In this document: positions 39,690-52,338 of the stretch, piece by piece | Layout: each line of letters begins with the position of its first letter | Position numbering within the stretch: position 1 is the first letter of the stretch | NCBI GenBank assembly: GCA_003342815.1 | Contig: PTEX01000167.1 | Location: forward strand, 130,042-194,041 | Reading direction: 5' to 3' | Origin: Eudromia elegans | Lineage: Eukaryota > Chordata > Aves > Tinamiformes > Tinamidae | Length of the DNA stretch: 64,000 nucleotides | The notes under the pieces: generated by a model | What the model was told of the DNA's origin: nothing | Seen by the model: only the letters and a program-made list of their open reading frames with translations | The model's database searches: none | Position numbers and translations under genes: made by a program

Positions 39690-40200
39690 AACACACACAG
39701 GACTTGCAGCACGTGGCGCTTCCCTGCGCTCCGGGGAGGCTCACATTCACGCTCCTTCGCCCCCGTGCACCTGCGCCCACAGAACGGCCGCAGCGCTTCC
39801 CGCTCTCGACCGCTTCCTGGCGAGCACAGCCTTGCTCGGGGCGGGGAAGAGACTGGTGTTTATGCTTCGGCCGGCTCCGGCCCCGCGGGTCCCTCCCCGG
39901 GGGCGGGTCGGGCTGGCCGCGGAGCGGGCCCGGAGCGTAGGCGGTGAGTGGTGGCGCTGGGGCGGGCCTGGAGCGGGCGGCGGGCGAGGCCTGTGCGGCG
40001 GGACGGGCCGCGGTCTCGCGTCGGTCCAGGAGGCGCTGGCCCTGGGCGCTGCGGCCGTGGGGCCGTCCAGGCCGGCCCGCCGCAGGAGCCTCAAGGGCAC
40101 TTGGAGCCTGAATCGGGTCCTGGCAGAAGGGCGCTCGGGTCGGTGAGTTATTACCTGCACGCGCCGGGAAAAGTTGGGGAGACTTTTTCGTTAAGGTGGC
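39690..40200 (+). promoter_or_regulatory. KYAT3: CpG island, probable KYAT3 promoter and noncoding first exon
   Basis: This GC- and CpG-rich block lies 3.2 kb before the first KYAT3 coding exon, which is preceded by an acceptor and so needs an upstream noncoding exon. Two good plus-strand donors are visible: GGCG|gtgagt (exon end 39943) and GTCG|gtgagt (exon end 40142). Either could close exon 1. No TATA box was seen, as is usual for CpG-island promoters. The start site cannot be placed without transcript data. Confidence 0.75.
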
Positions 40201-43200
40201 GCTCTATATTTGTGGAAAACTTTCCCGCTCTGAGCACACACGTGAGTTTCGGGTCTTCAGAAACTTCATGGAGTTGGACTGAGATGTGACCTCCTTCTAA
40301 GCCTGTGTATTGAACAAATATTTAACATAGGCCTAACTAACTGACTAAATATACATTAGCGCCGAGCCTGAGTGGCTCACTTTTTTTCTAGGACCTGCAG
40401 CTGGGAGGTTTTTTTCTGTGTTAGAGTGGTCAGAAAGCACTGTGTGAGGTAAATAATTGCACAGAGTCTTCTTACAGCTTCAAAGCTAGCTCAAATAGTT
40501 TAATTTTCCATATCTGTGGAGCTCCTGAATACAGACTTTTAAACTGGATTGCCAGCCAGAATTAAAACATCGGCATTCCACCCAGCCCCGGCTACAAGGT
40601 TTTTCCCATGTTGACCTTTCTGACGATTGGCCTTCTCATCCTTCTTAAAAAGGAAGAGTAAGCTTTTTTCATCTTTCTTGCGTGTTGACTTTCTTTCTTC
40701 ATGGAAATTCATGAGTTTCAGAAGGATTGACTCTGAGTTAAAGTGGGTGATCTCTGGGCTTGGAAAGTTTGAATGAGATGAAAAAAAACAAAAAGATGAG
40801 ATTAAGAAAGAAAAAGGTAAAGATCTTTCACCCCTCCCCCCCAAAAAAAAAAAAGAGTGTATTTTCTGCGTATGAAGACCCTTATGAGTGCTTACAAGGA
40901 ATTTAAACATGATTTGAAACACTGTAGTAGCTGCTAGTGCTGCATGCAATGGAGATTCTCCATCTTGATCAGAAAAACATAGGATAGGGCAGATATTATA
41001 GGCTATCTAATGCAGAGCAAAATCACTGACTTTGTCTATGTCCAGAGACAGTACTTAAATGTGTAGTCATCCTAGAATTAACTGCAAGTCAGCCTCTTGA
41101 GCCTGTGATATATTCTAGATATGTCACTTCTGCTTATTTTTACTAAGTAGAGTAGTTTAAATGGAAGTATTTGATGTTACAGGAGAGGAAATAAAGAAAA
41201 GTCATAGAAGTAATTTGTAGGAGGCTGATCAGTGTAGGGTATGCTAGTCTTGGCAGTGAGTGCTCTTGAGTAAGTGGAAAAGAGGCACTTAGAGGTTTAA
41301 ATATGGTGGGACTGACATTATGGAAAGCCCTATTGAAAGTACTCGAATTATTTTCGTTATATTTCTCATAAAGTTTTGACACTTTCTGCACTTCCATAAT
41401 GTTAAATATTTTTTTGTCAGGTATTTCAGATACCTGATACTGGCCCTTCCACAGTGGCACGCAGGTCTGCTGCTGGGTTGTGCTTTTGTGTGACTTCCTT
41501 ATGATTGCCATGCTCTTCTTCATTATAGCATGGCACTAATACTAGAAATATTTACAAGCGTTAATGCTTTTTCTTGCAAAAGTTCAGGGCTAGTTCTGCA
41601 TGTAAAATCAGCATTTTTTTTTTAAACTTCTCAGTATAATTTATGCAAATGCTGAAATAACTATTGCAAATGTTTGCAGTATGCTGCAAGAGCAAGCCTG
41701 TCTTTGGTCAATCATAGGAGAACAGCACTGCTATTATAGTCACATTACTCAGGTAACATCTTTGCTGTAGCTTACAATTATTGTCAACATAGGGAGAGGG
41801 AAAAAGGCTCTTACAATCTTGTTGAATTTAAATGTTTTTTATCAAAGATTTTGTTAGATGTGCTAAAGACATAATGAAAAAAGACATAAAGACATAAAGA
41901 AGATAACTTAATTTGTATATACAGTTCTTACTAAACATGTTTTTTCTGTTGTCCACAATAACTACTGGCTACTGTCAAAGATTTAATTGCTATTCATTCT
42001 GTTAACCATCAGGTCCCAACGGAGATAAGGAAATTACTGGATTGTTTCTCTTTGTGAAAGAAGGATCAGTGAATTATTTGCAGCTTGCAATACAGCAGGA
42101 TTGCGTGAGTACTCCTGAGGCCAGAGTGAGTTGCTAGAACCCTTATTGGTTGTTGTACTATGCCGGAGATTCTAGGCTCACAGCTGAGAGTTTATACACT
42201 GAGTTTATAGCACTGGAAGGACAGAAAGGCAAAAACACGTTAGATTTAAAACTTAACTCACATCATTAAAGGTTTCTAAATGAGGAGCTTTATTATTAAC
42301 TCCCATGTAAAATATAAAGAATGCTTTGTTGTTGGAGTAAAACCATTATCTTTAATGAAAAAAAATTTTTTTTTCTTTGATGCTAAATTGTCTTCTCTAG
42401 TTGTGTCTGCAAGTCTTGCATTGTGTTGTTTCCTTAGTCCAGTGCATTTGTCTCTGGTACACATACTGCATTTTTGTTATTTTGGTAGTGGTATTTTCTT
42501 AATGTTTTCAGGCATATAAGGTAGAGTCACTTGAAGTGGGATTCTTTATTCTATTAGCCATGGAACTTAAAGCTAATAATGATATTGCTGTGACATGCTG
42601 TGTTTCTGATGCAGGTCTCTGGATTATACTATCTTTCTCTTACGAACACGACTAATTTTGACAATATTATCCAATATATGCATTTTAAAATGCATTCTAA
42701 AAGCTGCTGCCTAAACTATCAGCCCTTTCTTCTGTTTTATGGTCATGGATTAACATAGTTCATTTCCTGAATGATCTGTTACTCCACACAGTGTGCTTTC
42801 TGGCTGTGGATTTTCTGCCTTGATAGATACTTGATGTTTGCCAAATCATTNCAGCAAAACTTAGCATAGTTATGAAACATGTTGGCCTGCATCTGCAGGG
42901 TAACTGATGATTTTAGTTCTCAGTTTTGAAGTGCCTGATTTGAAACACTAGAAAATGGAAACTTTTTAAAAAAAATCATCATCATCATCTTGGCGTTTTT
43001 TATATTGTTTCTAAACCTGTCACTTTGACAGCGGTATTTGTTACATGAACATTTTCACACCAATTCNAACACAAACTTCAACGTTTACTTACCTTTAGAC
43101 TTCATTTTAGTTCTAGGAAAAGCTTGATGCTGGCAAATAGAGGAAATCTTCCTCAAACTATCTGCAGCCCTGTCAGTTGAAAAGTTCCACCCTCTGTGTT

Positions 43201-43367
43201 TAGTTTTATTAGCTATAGGTAATAATTTCTACAACTGAATTTTCTTACATCAAAATGTTGAAGAAAAGAGAGAAGAAGATCTGAGCTTTGAAAATTGCGT
43301 AGTGATGTGTAGGAAAAAAAACATTCCTTTAAACATTTTTCAATTTACCTATTTACTTATTCTGCAG
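40201..43367 (+). other. KYAT3: KYAT3 intron 1
   Basis: This is sequence between the CpG-island first exon and the leader exon. In primates the intronless gene RBMXL1 lies in this part of KYAT3; no RBMX-like sequence is seen here. No other feature is recognised. Confidence 0.6.
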
Positions 43368-43468
43368 CCATGCTTTTTGCTTCACGAAACTTCTGTTGTC
43401 TTGGATTTAGAACACGATTATTACAGATCTACTTGCCTTCCAAATCCATCAGGTTTTCAGCCTTTGCG
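43368..43468 (+). CDS. KYAT3: KYAT3 exon 2: start codon and mitochondrial leader
   Basis: The acceptor 'tctgcag' is followed by CC and ATG (43370-43372). The 33 codons read [16 protein letters not shown] and onwards to 'IRFSAFA', then donor gtaagt. The segment is arginine-rich without acidic residues, as in a mitochondrial targeting sequence, and ends in phase 0. Confidence 0.92.
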
Positions 43469-46400
43469 GTAAGTGTCTTATTAACTTCTCAGATTACACT
43501 GTTTAAGTAGTATTTATTTTAGAGATGCACTGATTTTTGTGATGTTGGAGAGTAAATACACATTAGTTTGGTCTTGCTTGGTTTGAATTGCTTTTGCTGG
43601 GCAGTTTAAGAATCTTGATTCAATGTGAGGAAGTCTACAAAACATAGTTTTCTATAGCTATATATACTTTTTACTTCTTGTTGTATTTTTCCAATATGTA
43701 ATAGCAAGACTAGAATAAGTTATCCAAATTGGTCAAATATCTAGCCATACAAGCACAATTGAATTCAGGGACTATTGCTGGGTATACATTGAAAGTAAAC
43801 AGAGCTTTTCAACAGGATGAATTGTTGCGGGGGTCCCACACTTCATTTCATGTAGAATATAGGAGTATATGTTGCTTTCCCAGGTCAGAATGAGAGTTTA
43901 CCTACTCAGCAACATGAGGCAACCCGGTTATGTGACATATTCTCCAAAGCAGGTGTTCAGACCTTTACATGGGGCAGTTAGAGTATAGGGTATCTGTATG
44001 ATAAGACTTTTAATACCTAAGGCACCTCCCAAGCTTGGGTTTTGCTTAGGTCAGTTTTTCATGTGCTGTAATTCCTTGTGATCTATATAATGGAGCTGGA
44101 TGATCTCACTGATCATGCTGATACCTAATCCTATGTTTTCTATTCTCTGAATATGTTGGCTTCAATTGTAGCTTTTGATGTTGAATTTCACAATTTAATT
44201 GTGCACAATGTAAAAGAATTTGCTTCTGTCAGTGTTAAACTGTTGTTCACTTTGACCACAAGTTTATTTGTAAAATGAAGAAAGATAAATAGAAGCAGCA
44301 CTTGGCTTTATCTGATGTGGTAAGTATTAGGGAAAGCAGAAGATCACAGAGCTAGAGCTTGGTGGGGAGATACCTTGCATGATTAAAATAATCGAGACAC
44401 TAGTTCGTACCTAAAAACGGCTTGAAGATCAAGTGCTGACACAACTGGACCAAAACAATGAAAGAAAAAAAAAAAGAATGCTAAGAATTCAAATGACCTT
44501 CTAGAAGAAGAAATTCTACTTAATGAGTAACTTTTAAAATATTGGCTGGTTGGTTGACTTTCTCAAAGTAAAGGAATGAGCTGGACCTGAACCTTGCATG
44601 AAACTAAATCTGTGAAAACCTGGAAACTAACACAGTTCCAAGTATTTTGTTCTGTAACAAGACGCAATAAAAAAATAAGACTCTTTAGATTAAAACGATA
44701 GGAGAACTACAATAACCTTATTTTATTTGTCAGTACTTTTTAGCTAGGGGAAATTACTTAGTTCTGTTAAGATTTGCCTTATAGTTCATGATGAAAGTTC
44801 TGTAGCTGGACTGATTAATTTTATGAATTAATACAATTTCAAGAAGAGTTGTCGTAAGAGCATACAGAATTCCCGTTACTGACTGGAAAGATTCAGGATA
44901 AGACTTCATACTCCTTCGAGTATGAGTAGTCTACCATGTGAAAAAGGGGAGGGCTTGCTGAGTAATGCCTGTGTTGCTGATTTTGTATAGTACATCCAAC
45001 ATTAATCATATTTAATGGCTGCCAACACTAGGTTTGTCTACCAAGCTGTGCATTTCTGAGTAAATGCAGTTCCGATTATCTAGTAAGAGCTCCCTCTCAA
45101 CCATGGTGTGTGTCCTGTACCAAGACTTAGAAATTAATCTCTCCATTTTTCCTAAGTTTTCTTTTTGATTATTTTCTTCTTGAGGATAAATGAAAGGTAT
45201 TCTGTGCTTGATTCCTCTGTTTTTCCTATATTTGTGTCTCACAGATGAGAGAGGAAATGTGAGCAGAGAAGTATATAAATTTTATAGTTGACCCATTCTT
45301 CAATCATTATATCTGTGGTGACTTCAGTGTCCTAAACAGGCAAGCATGGACCTACAGAACACTTCTGAGGCCTTTCCATTGATTTAGAATTCAGACTTTG
45401 ACTGTAATGGTTATTCAATGTTTATCTTTCTCAAACAGAAGCTGGAGTACGCCTTTTGAATCTTTTGGACACCAGTAGTAGCCAACAGTGGCAAAAGCCA
45501 CTAAAATCGGTAGCCTGACTCAAAGACATAGGCGCATCTGAAATACTGAGTATCAGTGACTGATTTGTCTCATGGATTTCTTTCTAGTGTGGATAGTTTA
45601 CAAAGACAGAAACGGGCTTTTGTTTGCTTTCTTGTTTGCAAATACAAATCAGTCTGAGAGTGTTTTTCCTTAATTATTTTTCTTTTTTTTTTTAAACTTA
45701 AAAATAGCTGAAGTGTCAGGCCATTTTTATCTGTCGTTATAGGGAGGATTCAGTGTAGGTCTGTTCTAAATTAGTTTTCTAAGACTTTAATTGAAAAACT
45801 GATATATAGCAGAACTTATATTCTCATGTGGTTTTGCTGTGTTGAAAGTAAATATTTAGAAATTTTAAATGATCTGCATGAAAATATGAAATGTCTTTCC
45901 TATTTTCCATTTATTCATTATTTTTTACAAATATAATTATGTAGAAAACATGCTATCTAAACTGGATCAGGCAGGAATCGGGATAGAAATAACTCAGTCT
46001 ATGAGTCTTCAGTGTATCATTAAAAAGAAGAAAAAGAATATACAAGCCATATTTCTTTTTTTTTCTTTCTAGGTCATCAAGTTTCTGAGCCACTCTTCCA
46101 ACTTTGTTCTAAGCTCAATGGGTTTAGATAATGATGAATCAGAATTTAGGCTGTATTTATGTCTTTTCATGTTAGTTTGAATTCAAGCTGTTATAGAAGC
46201 TTTCGTGAAAGATCGTGTGTATAATTTCATGTAACTACTGAATTCAACTGGCAATGGTATATTTTAAAAATCATGAAAGAGAGTGTGTCATGGAGCATCC
46301 AACAATATAGCAGTTTGTCTTTCTTAACAAAACCCTGTCTGTATATTTTGTTTTTGCAGACAATGCCTTTCAAGCACAAAAACGCAAGACGAATTGAAGG

Positions 46401-49400
46401 CCTTGATAGCAATGTGTGGTAAGTAAAAGAAAAATATCTACAAACTTCAGAAAATGTCTTCGATTGGTATATTTTTATTCTGAGTTGGTAATTATTGCCA
46501 GTAAGCACCACACAGGTATATGGCACTTGCTGTTTTTGCTGAAAAGTGTTTGACACTTAAAGGACAGAATCAAGGAAACAAATCGTCTTAAAACTGTCTT
46601 TATAGAAGACTTTTTAAAAACATGAATAGACCTCTTTTTAACCACTGTACTTGTCTTTACAACATGATCCATTATTTTTAATATACCATTTCCTCAGTAT
46701 TAAATTAGTCTCAATATTAATTAATCACTGAGAAAATTGTTATTGTGGTCATTGATAAATTGATAACAGCATCATATTTGGCTTGCAGTAGTTGTGCGTG
46801 TGTGTATGTGTAACACATAAGATGCTTTGGTCATCCTGCCTTTGGCTTATTTTTAGTAATTTCTATTTATTTTACCACATTGTGAAGCTGTATTTTTTTA
46901 ATCTTGTTAACATTTGGATAATGAGGAAAGGGTAAATGCAAGGCTTCTTCATGAAAGAAGGAGAAAAAAAAATCAAGAATTCTGAAGTTAATTTTTGACT
47001 GGGTACTAGGAATAGGTAATGAATAACCTGAAACAGGCTGCTGCTTAAAATCACTCAGAATTTAGTGTTCTGAGATAGCTGGGTAGTTTGAATAAATCCG
47101 TCATTTGACAGAATCTAGCCTTTAAGTCATTTAATTTACCTATTCTAATGAATTCTAATCTTATGAAGAGAATAGTGTTTAATTTCTGCTCATATCCAAG
47201 GTTACAAAATACACAAAGTTAGAAACCTGCTATGTGGATGCAGAAAATAAATGTTTTTTAGTTTCCTTCTGACTTCTGTGGTTACTGAACATTGTCACCA
47301 CTTCTCCATGTGATGAGAAAAACTTTTTCTTGAAGCTATTTTCTCTACTCTGAATTTGTCAATCTGAAACACTTCTTTTTTGCCTTTTAATGCTGATATG
47401 GAAAAGACAATTTTATCATATATGTCAAATGTGAAACTTTTTTTTCCTTGTAGGGTTGAATTTACAAAGGTGGCTGCGGATCCCTCAATTGTCAATCTTG
47501 GTCAAGGCCTTCCTGATATATCCCCTCCCAGCTATGTGAAAGAAGAGCTTGCAAAAGCAGCAGCAGTTGACAGACTGAACCAGTACACACGGGGCTTTGT
47601 AAGTAATGTGGTATTTGAGGACCCAAGTTCTGTGGCAGTGTTACCATAGCAGTCTTACCAATCAATACCCTGCATGTAAAGTTTTTTAATACAGTCTATT
47701 TCAGGATCAATATAGTAGTGTGTAGAGGGGTAGGTTGCCACTGGAGATTCTGTTCACAAGTCTGTGCACAGTATGGAGTATATTAATAGTATACCTCTGG
47801 TTTTACTTAATATAAACACGAATCTACAGAATCATAGTGGAGTGAGTGAGACAGACCTGATGTTAGCTGAGATAGCACTCTAGAATGNGAAAGACTCACC
47901 CACAGCATTCAGTAGGTTTCAGTGGGGATTAAGAGGTAATTAAAACAGTAAGTTTATGGCATGGAGAATAGTCACTATCCATTGTACCAGCTGGCATGTG
48001 GAATTTGCCTCTTGAGCTGGATATGAGCATATGGCATTTGTCACTCTCCTGAGGCAGAATATTGAAATGGACTGTTGCTCTGGTTTAGTATGGCACTTCC
48101 ATGTCCTGTTCGGTTTGTCTTTCTCAAATTTTTTTCATAAAGATAAATGATATTGCCCACCTGAGAGTAATGTGTCATGATTTCTACAGGATCCTAGGGG
48201 ATCCGTTTATACAGTCTAGTACAGTTCTAGAGGACCATGCTGTGCAGTGTGAGTAGGAAAGCATTGTGCAGAGCTGGTAGGTGGGGTAGGATGATGTGTT
48301 GTTGGTGTTTGTGTGTTTCACCAGAGCTTTTTGCCTGTCGTCTGAGAATTAGCATGCATGCCAACTGATGGGGCAGTGAGAGCCAGCAGCACCTGCAGGA
48401 ACAAGCAGCTGAGCTCACTAACCCAGCTGGCCAGGCAGAAGCCTCACTAGCCAAGGCCCATCCTGCAGCACCCAAGCATGGCAAGCAGGGCAGGCCCAGA
48501 TAAATGATATTGCCCACCTGAGAATAATGTGTCATGATTTCTACAGGATCCTAGGGGATCCGTTTATACAGTCTAGTACAGTTCTAGAGGACCATGCTGT
48601 GCAGTGTGAGTAGGAAAGCATTGTGCAGAGCTGGTAGGTGGGGTAGGATGATGTGTTGTTGGTGTTTGTGTGTTTCACCAGAGCTTTTTGCCTGTCGTCT
48701 GAGAATTAGCATGCATGCCAACTGATGGGGCAGTGAGAGCCAGCAGCACCTGCAGGAACAAGCAGCTGAGCTCACTAACCCAGCTGGCCAGGCAGAAGCC
48801 TCACTAGCCAAGGCCCATCCTGCAGCACCCAAGCATGGCAAGCAGGGCAGGCCCAGAGATGACAGCTGAGTTCAGGCAAGGGGTAGTGATGAGGTGGGTG
48901 TGAGGCCAAGCCAGGAGTTCAGGATGAGGCCTGGTGATGGGAACATTAGTCAAACACCTCAGTGATCACTGCTCTCATCCTTGAGTTGGACCACAGGATG
49001 AGGACCACATCAGCACAGGTCAGCTGGAGACCCAGCACTACAGCATAGCAGGGGCAGGGATGGCAACCCTGGGATGAGCTGGAAGGGAGTTCTTGGGCCC
49101 ATGGCAGAGCTGGGTGAAGGCCCCAGGTAAGCCTGAGCAGGTTCAGTAAGGCCTGTTTGGTCACTCAGGGCTGTGACAAGAATGGAGAAGAAAAATCCTC
49201 CACTGAATGCAGTCTCATGGACATTAACATCCCACTTGGGATTGCTTTATTTGGGCACTTTGTAGAGCTGTAGTTCAGCAAGATGGATATACTTTTAACA
49301 CACACAAAACATAGCTGTGGTTTAATGAACTTCTAGACTAGACCTAGCATGTTCACCACTCTTAATAAAACGTCTGAAAAGTCTTTGCTGACCATGTGGG

Positions 49401-52297
49401 CATCAGTGATGAGAAGAGTGAGTATCCACAGCTCTCTGCCCTGAAGGGGATCCTGTGTTGCTGGTTTGCCATTCCCAGAAACTGTTAGCACTGATGACAT
49501 TGAGTGTGTCTTTTCCTTTAGGGTTTTACACCTTTCCGTGTTGGGTTTTTCCTCTTGGATCCTTGACTTGCAGTCCCAATTTTACGGAGCCCCAATGTTA
49601 CAGAGAGCATTGACTACAGCCTTTTCCAGCAAATATCTGCTGACAGATTCTCCAGCAAAAAATTCAAAGTCAGGCCTAAGTGCAATTTTGGCAANGCATG
49701 CAGTTATCCAATTTTTTTGTCACTTTGTTTCCCAGTCTGAAGATACTTATGAGCATTGTGGAAGTACTATACTATTGATAGAAGTTAAGAAGGATTTTTA
49801 TCAACATTTTCATCTTCAACTTTCAAACTTCCTCTAGATGCTCTGCACTAATAAGGTTTTTGGACTATCCACATTACCTGTGGCTAGCAAATATGGGAGG
49901 GATGAGTATGAGTGGTGCTGTCCACCTGATAATTGAGACTCTGTCTCCGCTTGTGCCGCACTTGGACCTCTCAGTGACTAGGGCCCATAGAGAGATCTGG
50001 CGAAACCTGGGTGCTGCAGCATTCCTATGTAGCTGACACAGTCAGGGCTTGAAGTGGCTGTCATCTGAATCAACGATGATTAGCAAGTTTTAATTTATGA
50101 TAATGTTTTTGTTTACAAAAGGATTCATAATTTTATGCCGTCGTTGTTCAACATTTTAGGGAGGATTATTGGTATAGCTGCATTTTTCTTTTCACTGAGT
50201 TGCTTTCTCTCTTACTACCAAGTATCCCCCAAAAAAATCACAGCAGGAAACTGTAGTGTTCCTGAGTAATCAGGGCTGTGGGTTCCTATTTCCATGTTGT
50301 CTGTAATCTTTATTTCTTTTCTTTGTATACTTTGGAAAGAATACACTGATTCTCAGTGTTGACCATTCACAAGTGGCNAACGATGCTCTGAGATTTGGGA
50401 TATCATTCTTAGAATTATCACTCTGCTCTTAAGTGATGGGTATCAGCAGTATTAAACAGAATTAAAAGATTTCCCTTGTGCCGAAGAATTTTTGAGAGAG
50501 AAGGAAATAGAAACAACAGCGTGTCATGGGCAGATAGGAAAGAGACTCTAAAGAGGGTGAGGATGGAGTGATATGAAAGCATATTTTCCTCTCCTTTTAT
50601 CTCTTGTTCCAGTCTCTTTTAGGCTGCTTGGAGCTCTTCTGAAATGTGGTGGTATAGAATTTCAAAAATATTGACTTACAAAGAACTTCTTAGTAGAACT
50701 GATGAAATTAGGCTGACTTTTCTTCCCCCAAAGTGCAAAAACTTTAAAAAAACTGTGCAAGAACTTCTTTAAAGCATGTTACCTTTTAAAGCCTACTAAC
50801 AGAGAAGGCCCATCTTGTATTTTTATACTGTATAGTCTGTTATTACATGTAGGGGAAAAAAATCAGTCATGAGTATTACATGCTGTGTAACAACTGACTT
50901 CTTGCCTGAAAAGGAACACACTAGTCAGGTGCATTTTTTTGCTTTTAACAGGGACATCCATTGCTGGTGAAAGCCTTGTCTCAGGTGTATGAAAGAGTTA
51001 ATGGAAGGAAGATTGACCCTCTCACAGATATCTTGGTGACGGTGGGAGGTTATGGATCCCTCTTTAGTGCAATACAGGCTTTAGTAGAAGAGGGAGATGA
51101 GGTAAGTTGTTATTAGAAATATTTACTTTTACTCACTAAAATGAGAATTTGCCTCTTTTTTAAATTGCACTAGATATTTGCATATTAAGTTACTGCACGA
51201 AAATAAATCTGAAAATATAATCTTATTATGCACTTCAATTTCTTTGTTTCTGATACCAATGATTGTTATTTCAGGTAATAATAATAGAGCCATTTTTTGA
51301 CTGTTATGAACCAATGGTGAAGATGGTGGGTGCAAAGCCCGTTTTTATTCCTTTGAGAAATGTGAGTATCATTTAAAAAAATGTTCATCCTTTAAAACTT
51401 CTCTTCTAAAAGTAATAAAGTTTTATGAACATCTTGTAGAAGATAATCTTGTGTATAGTTTTTCATAACACTCAGTTATATTGAAATGAGATAGACTGCA
51501 AGTCTGAGGTGAAAATAACTCCCAAAATTACAGATATTTTGTTAGTGTAGGAAAAAGGGCATTGCTTCTTACCTACTTTAGTTTGCGCATTCTGAAAACT
51601 AATCCATATTCCTTTTATTTTTGTTGCCTTTGGGAAAATGTTTTCATTACAAGTAAGGGAAGGATGATCACCTATCAGTGCAATTTATGTATCTGCTGTT
51701 TTTTAAAAGTTTTGGTTTATGAACCATTCAACAACTCTTGTAATGAAAGGAGATTCCAGTTTCCTAATTGTTCTTTCTAAATTAGCAGAGATCATCCAGT
51801 AGACCTGTTTGCCATAAGTGTTATGGTTTCTTAGTTAAAAGGATTAATTTTGATATGTGTTAATTTTCAGTGAGTAACTTCACTGATAAATCTATTAGCT
51901 GGCTGTTGTGAAAGGATCAGGAAGCTTCAGTTTTTTGGAGAAGCCCAGTGTGGTGGGATGAGAGCAAACGTGTCACCCTGCCCAGCTGGGAAAGCTGCTG
52001 TGCTGGCAAAGAGGAGGCATAGTCGACTGTGTGGTTCCTTGGTAATGCTGGAAGCTTGGGGAAGTTGTGTGGGACAGAGAGTGTTGATGTTCTTCCTGTT
52101 GGCTCGGGTGACGGACAGCCTTGCCTCCTGGCCTTTGGGCTACAGTGTTGCGTAAACACTGAGAAATCGGAAGAGCATCAGTCAGGAAGTACTAGGAATG
52201 CAGCAGGAGGCGATGAGTCTCTTCTGCGTGCCCTCCTCTAAGGGTTACTCTGAATGTGATGGCATTCCTTCATGTCTGTCTGTCTGTTTTTTTTTTT

Positions 52298-52338
<41 letters not shown>

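Noticed and set aside
39704-40289. Several 100-140-codon frames in the KYAT3 CpG island
   Set aside because: GC-driven, overlapping in many frames, and the real KYAT3 start lies in exon 2 behind an acceptor.
44080-44165. Possible CR1 3' end in sense orientation ('ggagctggatgatctc' followed by 'ttctattctctgaat')
   Set aside because: The similarity to the CR1 tail is too weak and patchy to call without an alignment.
48227-48841. Minus-strand open frames of 85 and 102 codons in the tandem duplication
   Set aside because: They are the same sequence seen twice, in GC-richer repeat-like DNA. They show no domain or splice context and lie inside a KYAT3 intron.
49466-49837. 123-codon plus-strand frame in KYAT3 intron 4
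   Set aside because: It contains an ambiguous base, resembles no family and lacks splice signals. Probably chance or an unclassified repeat.
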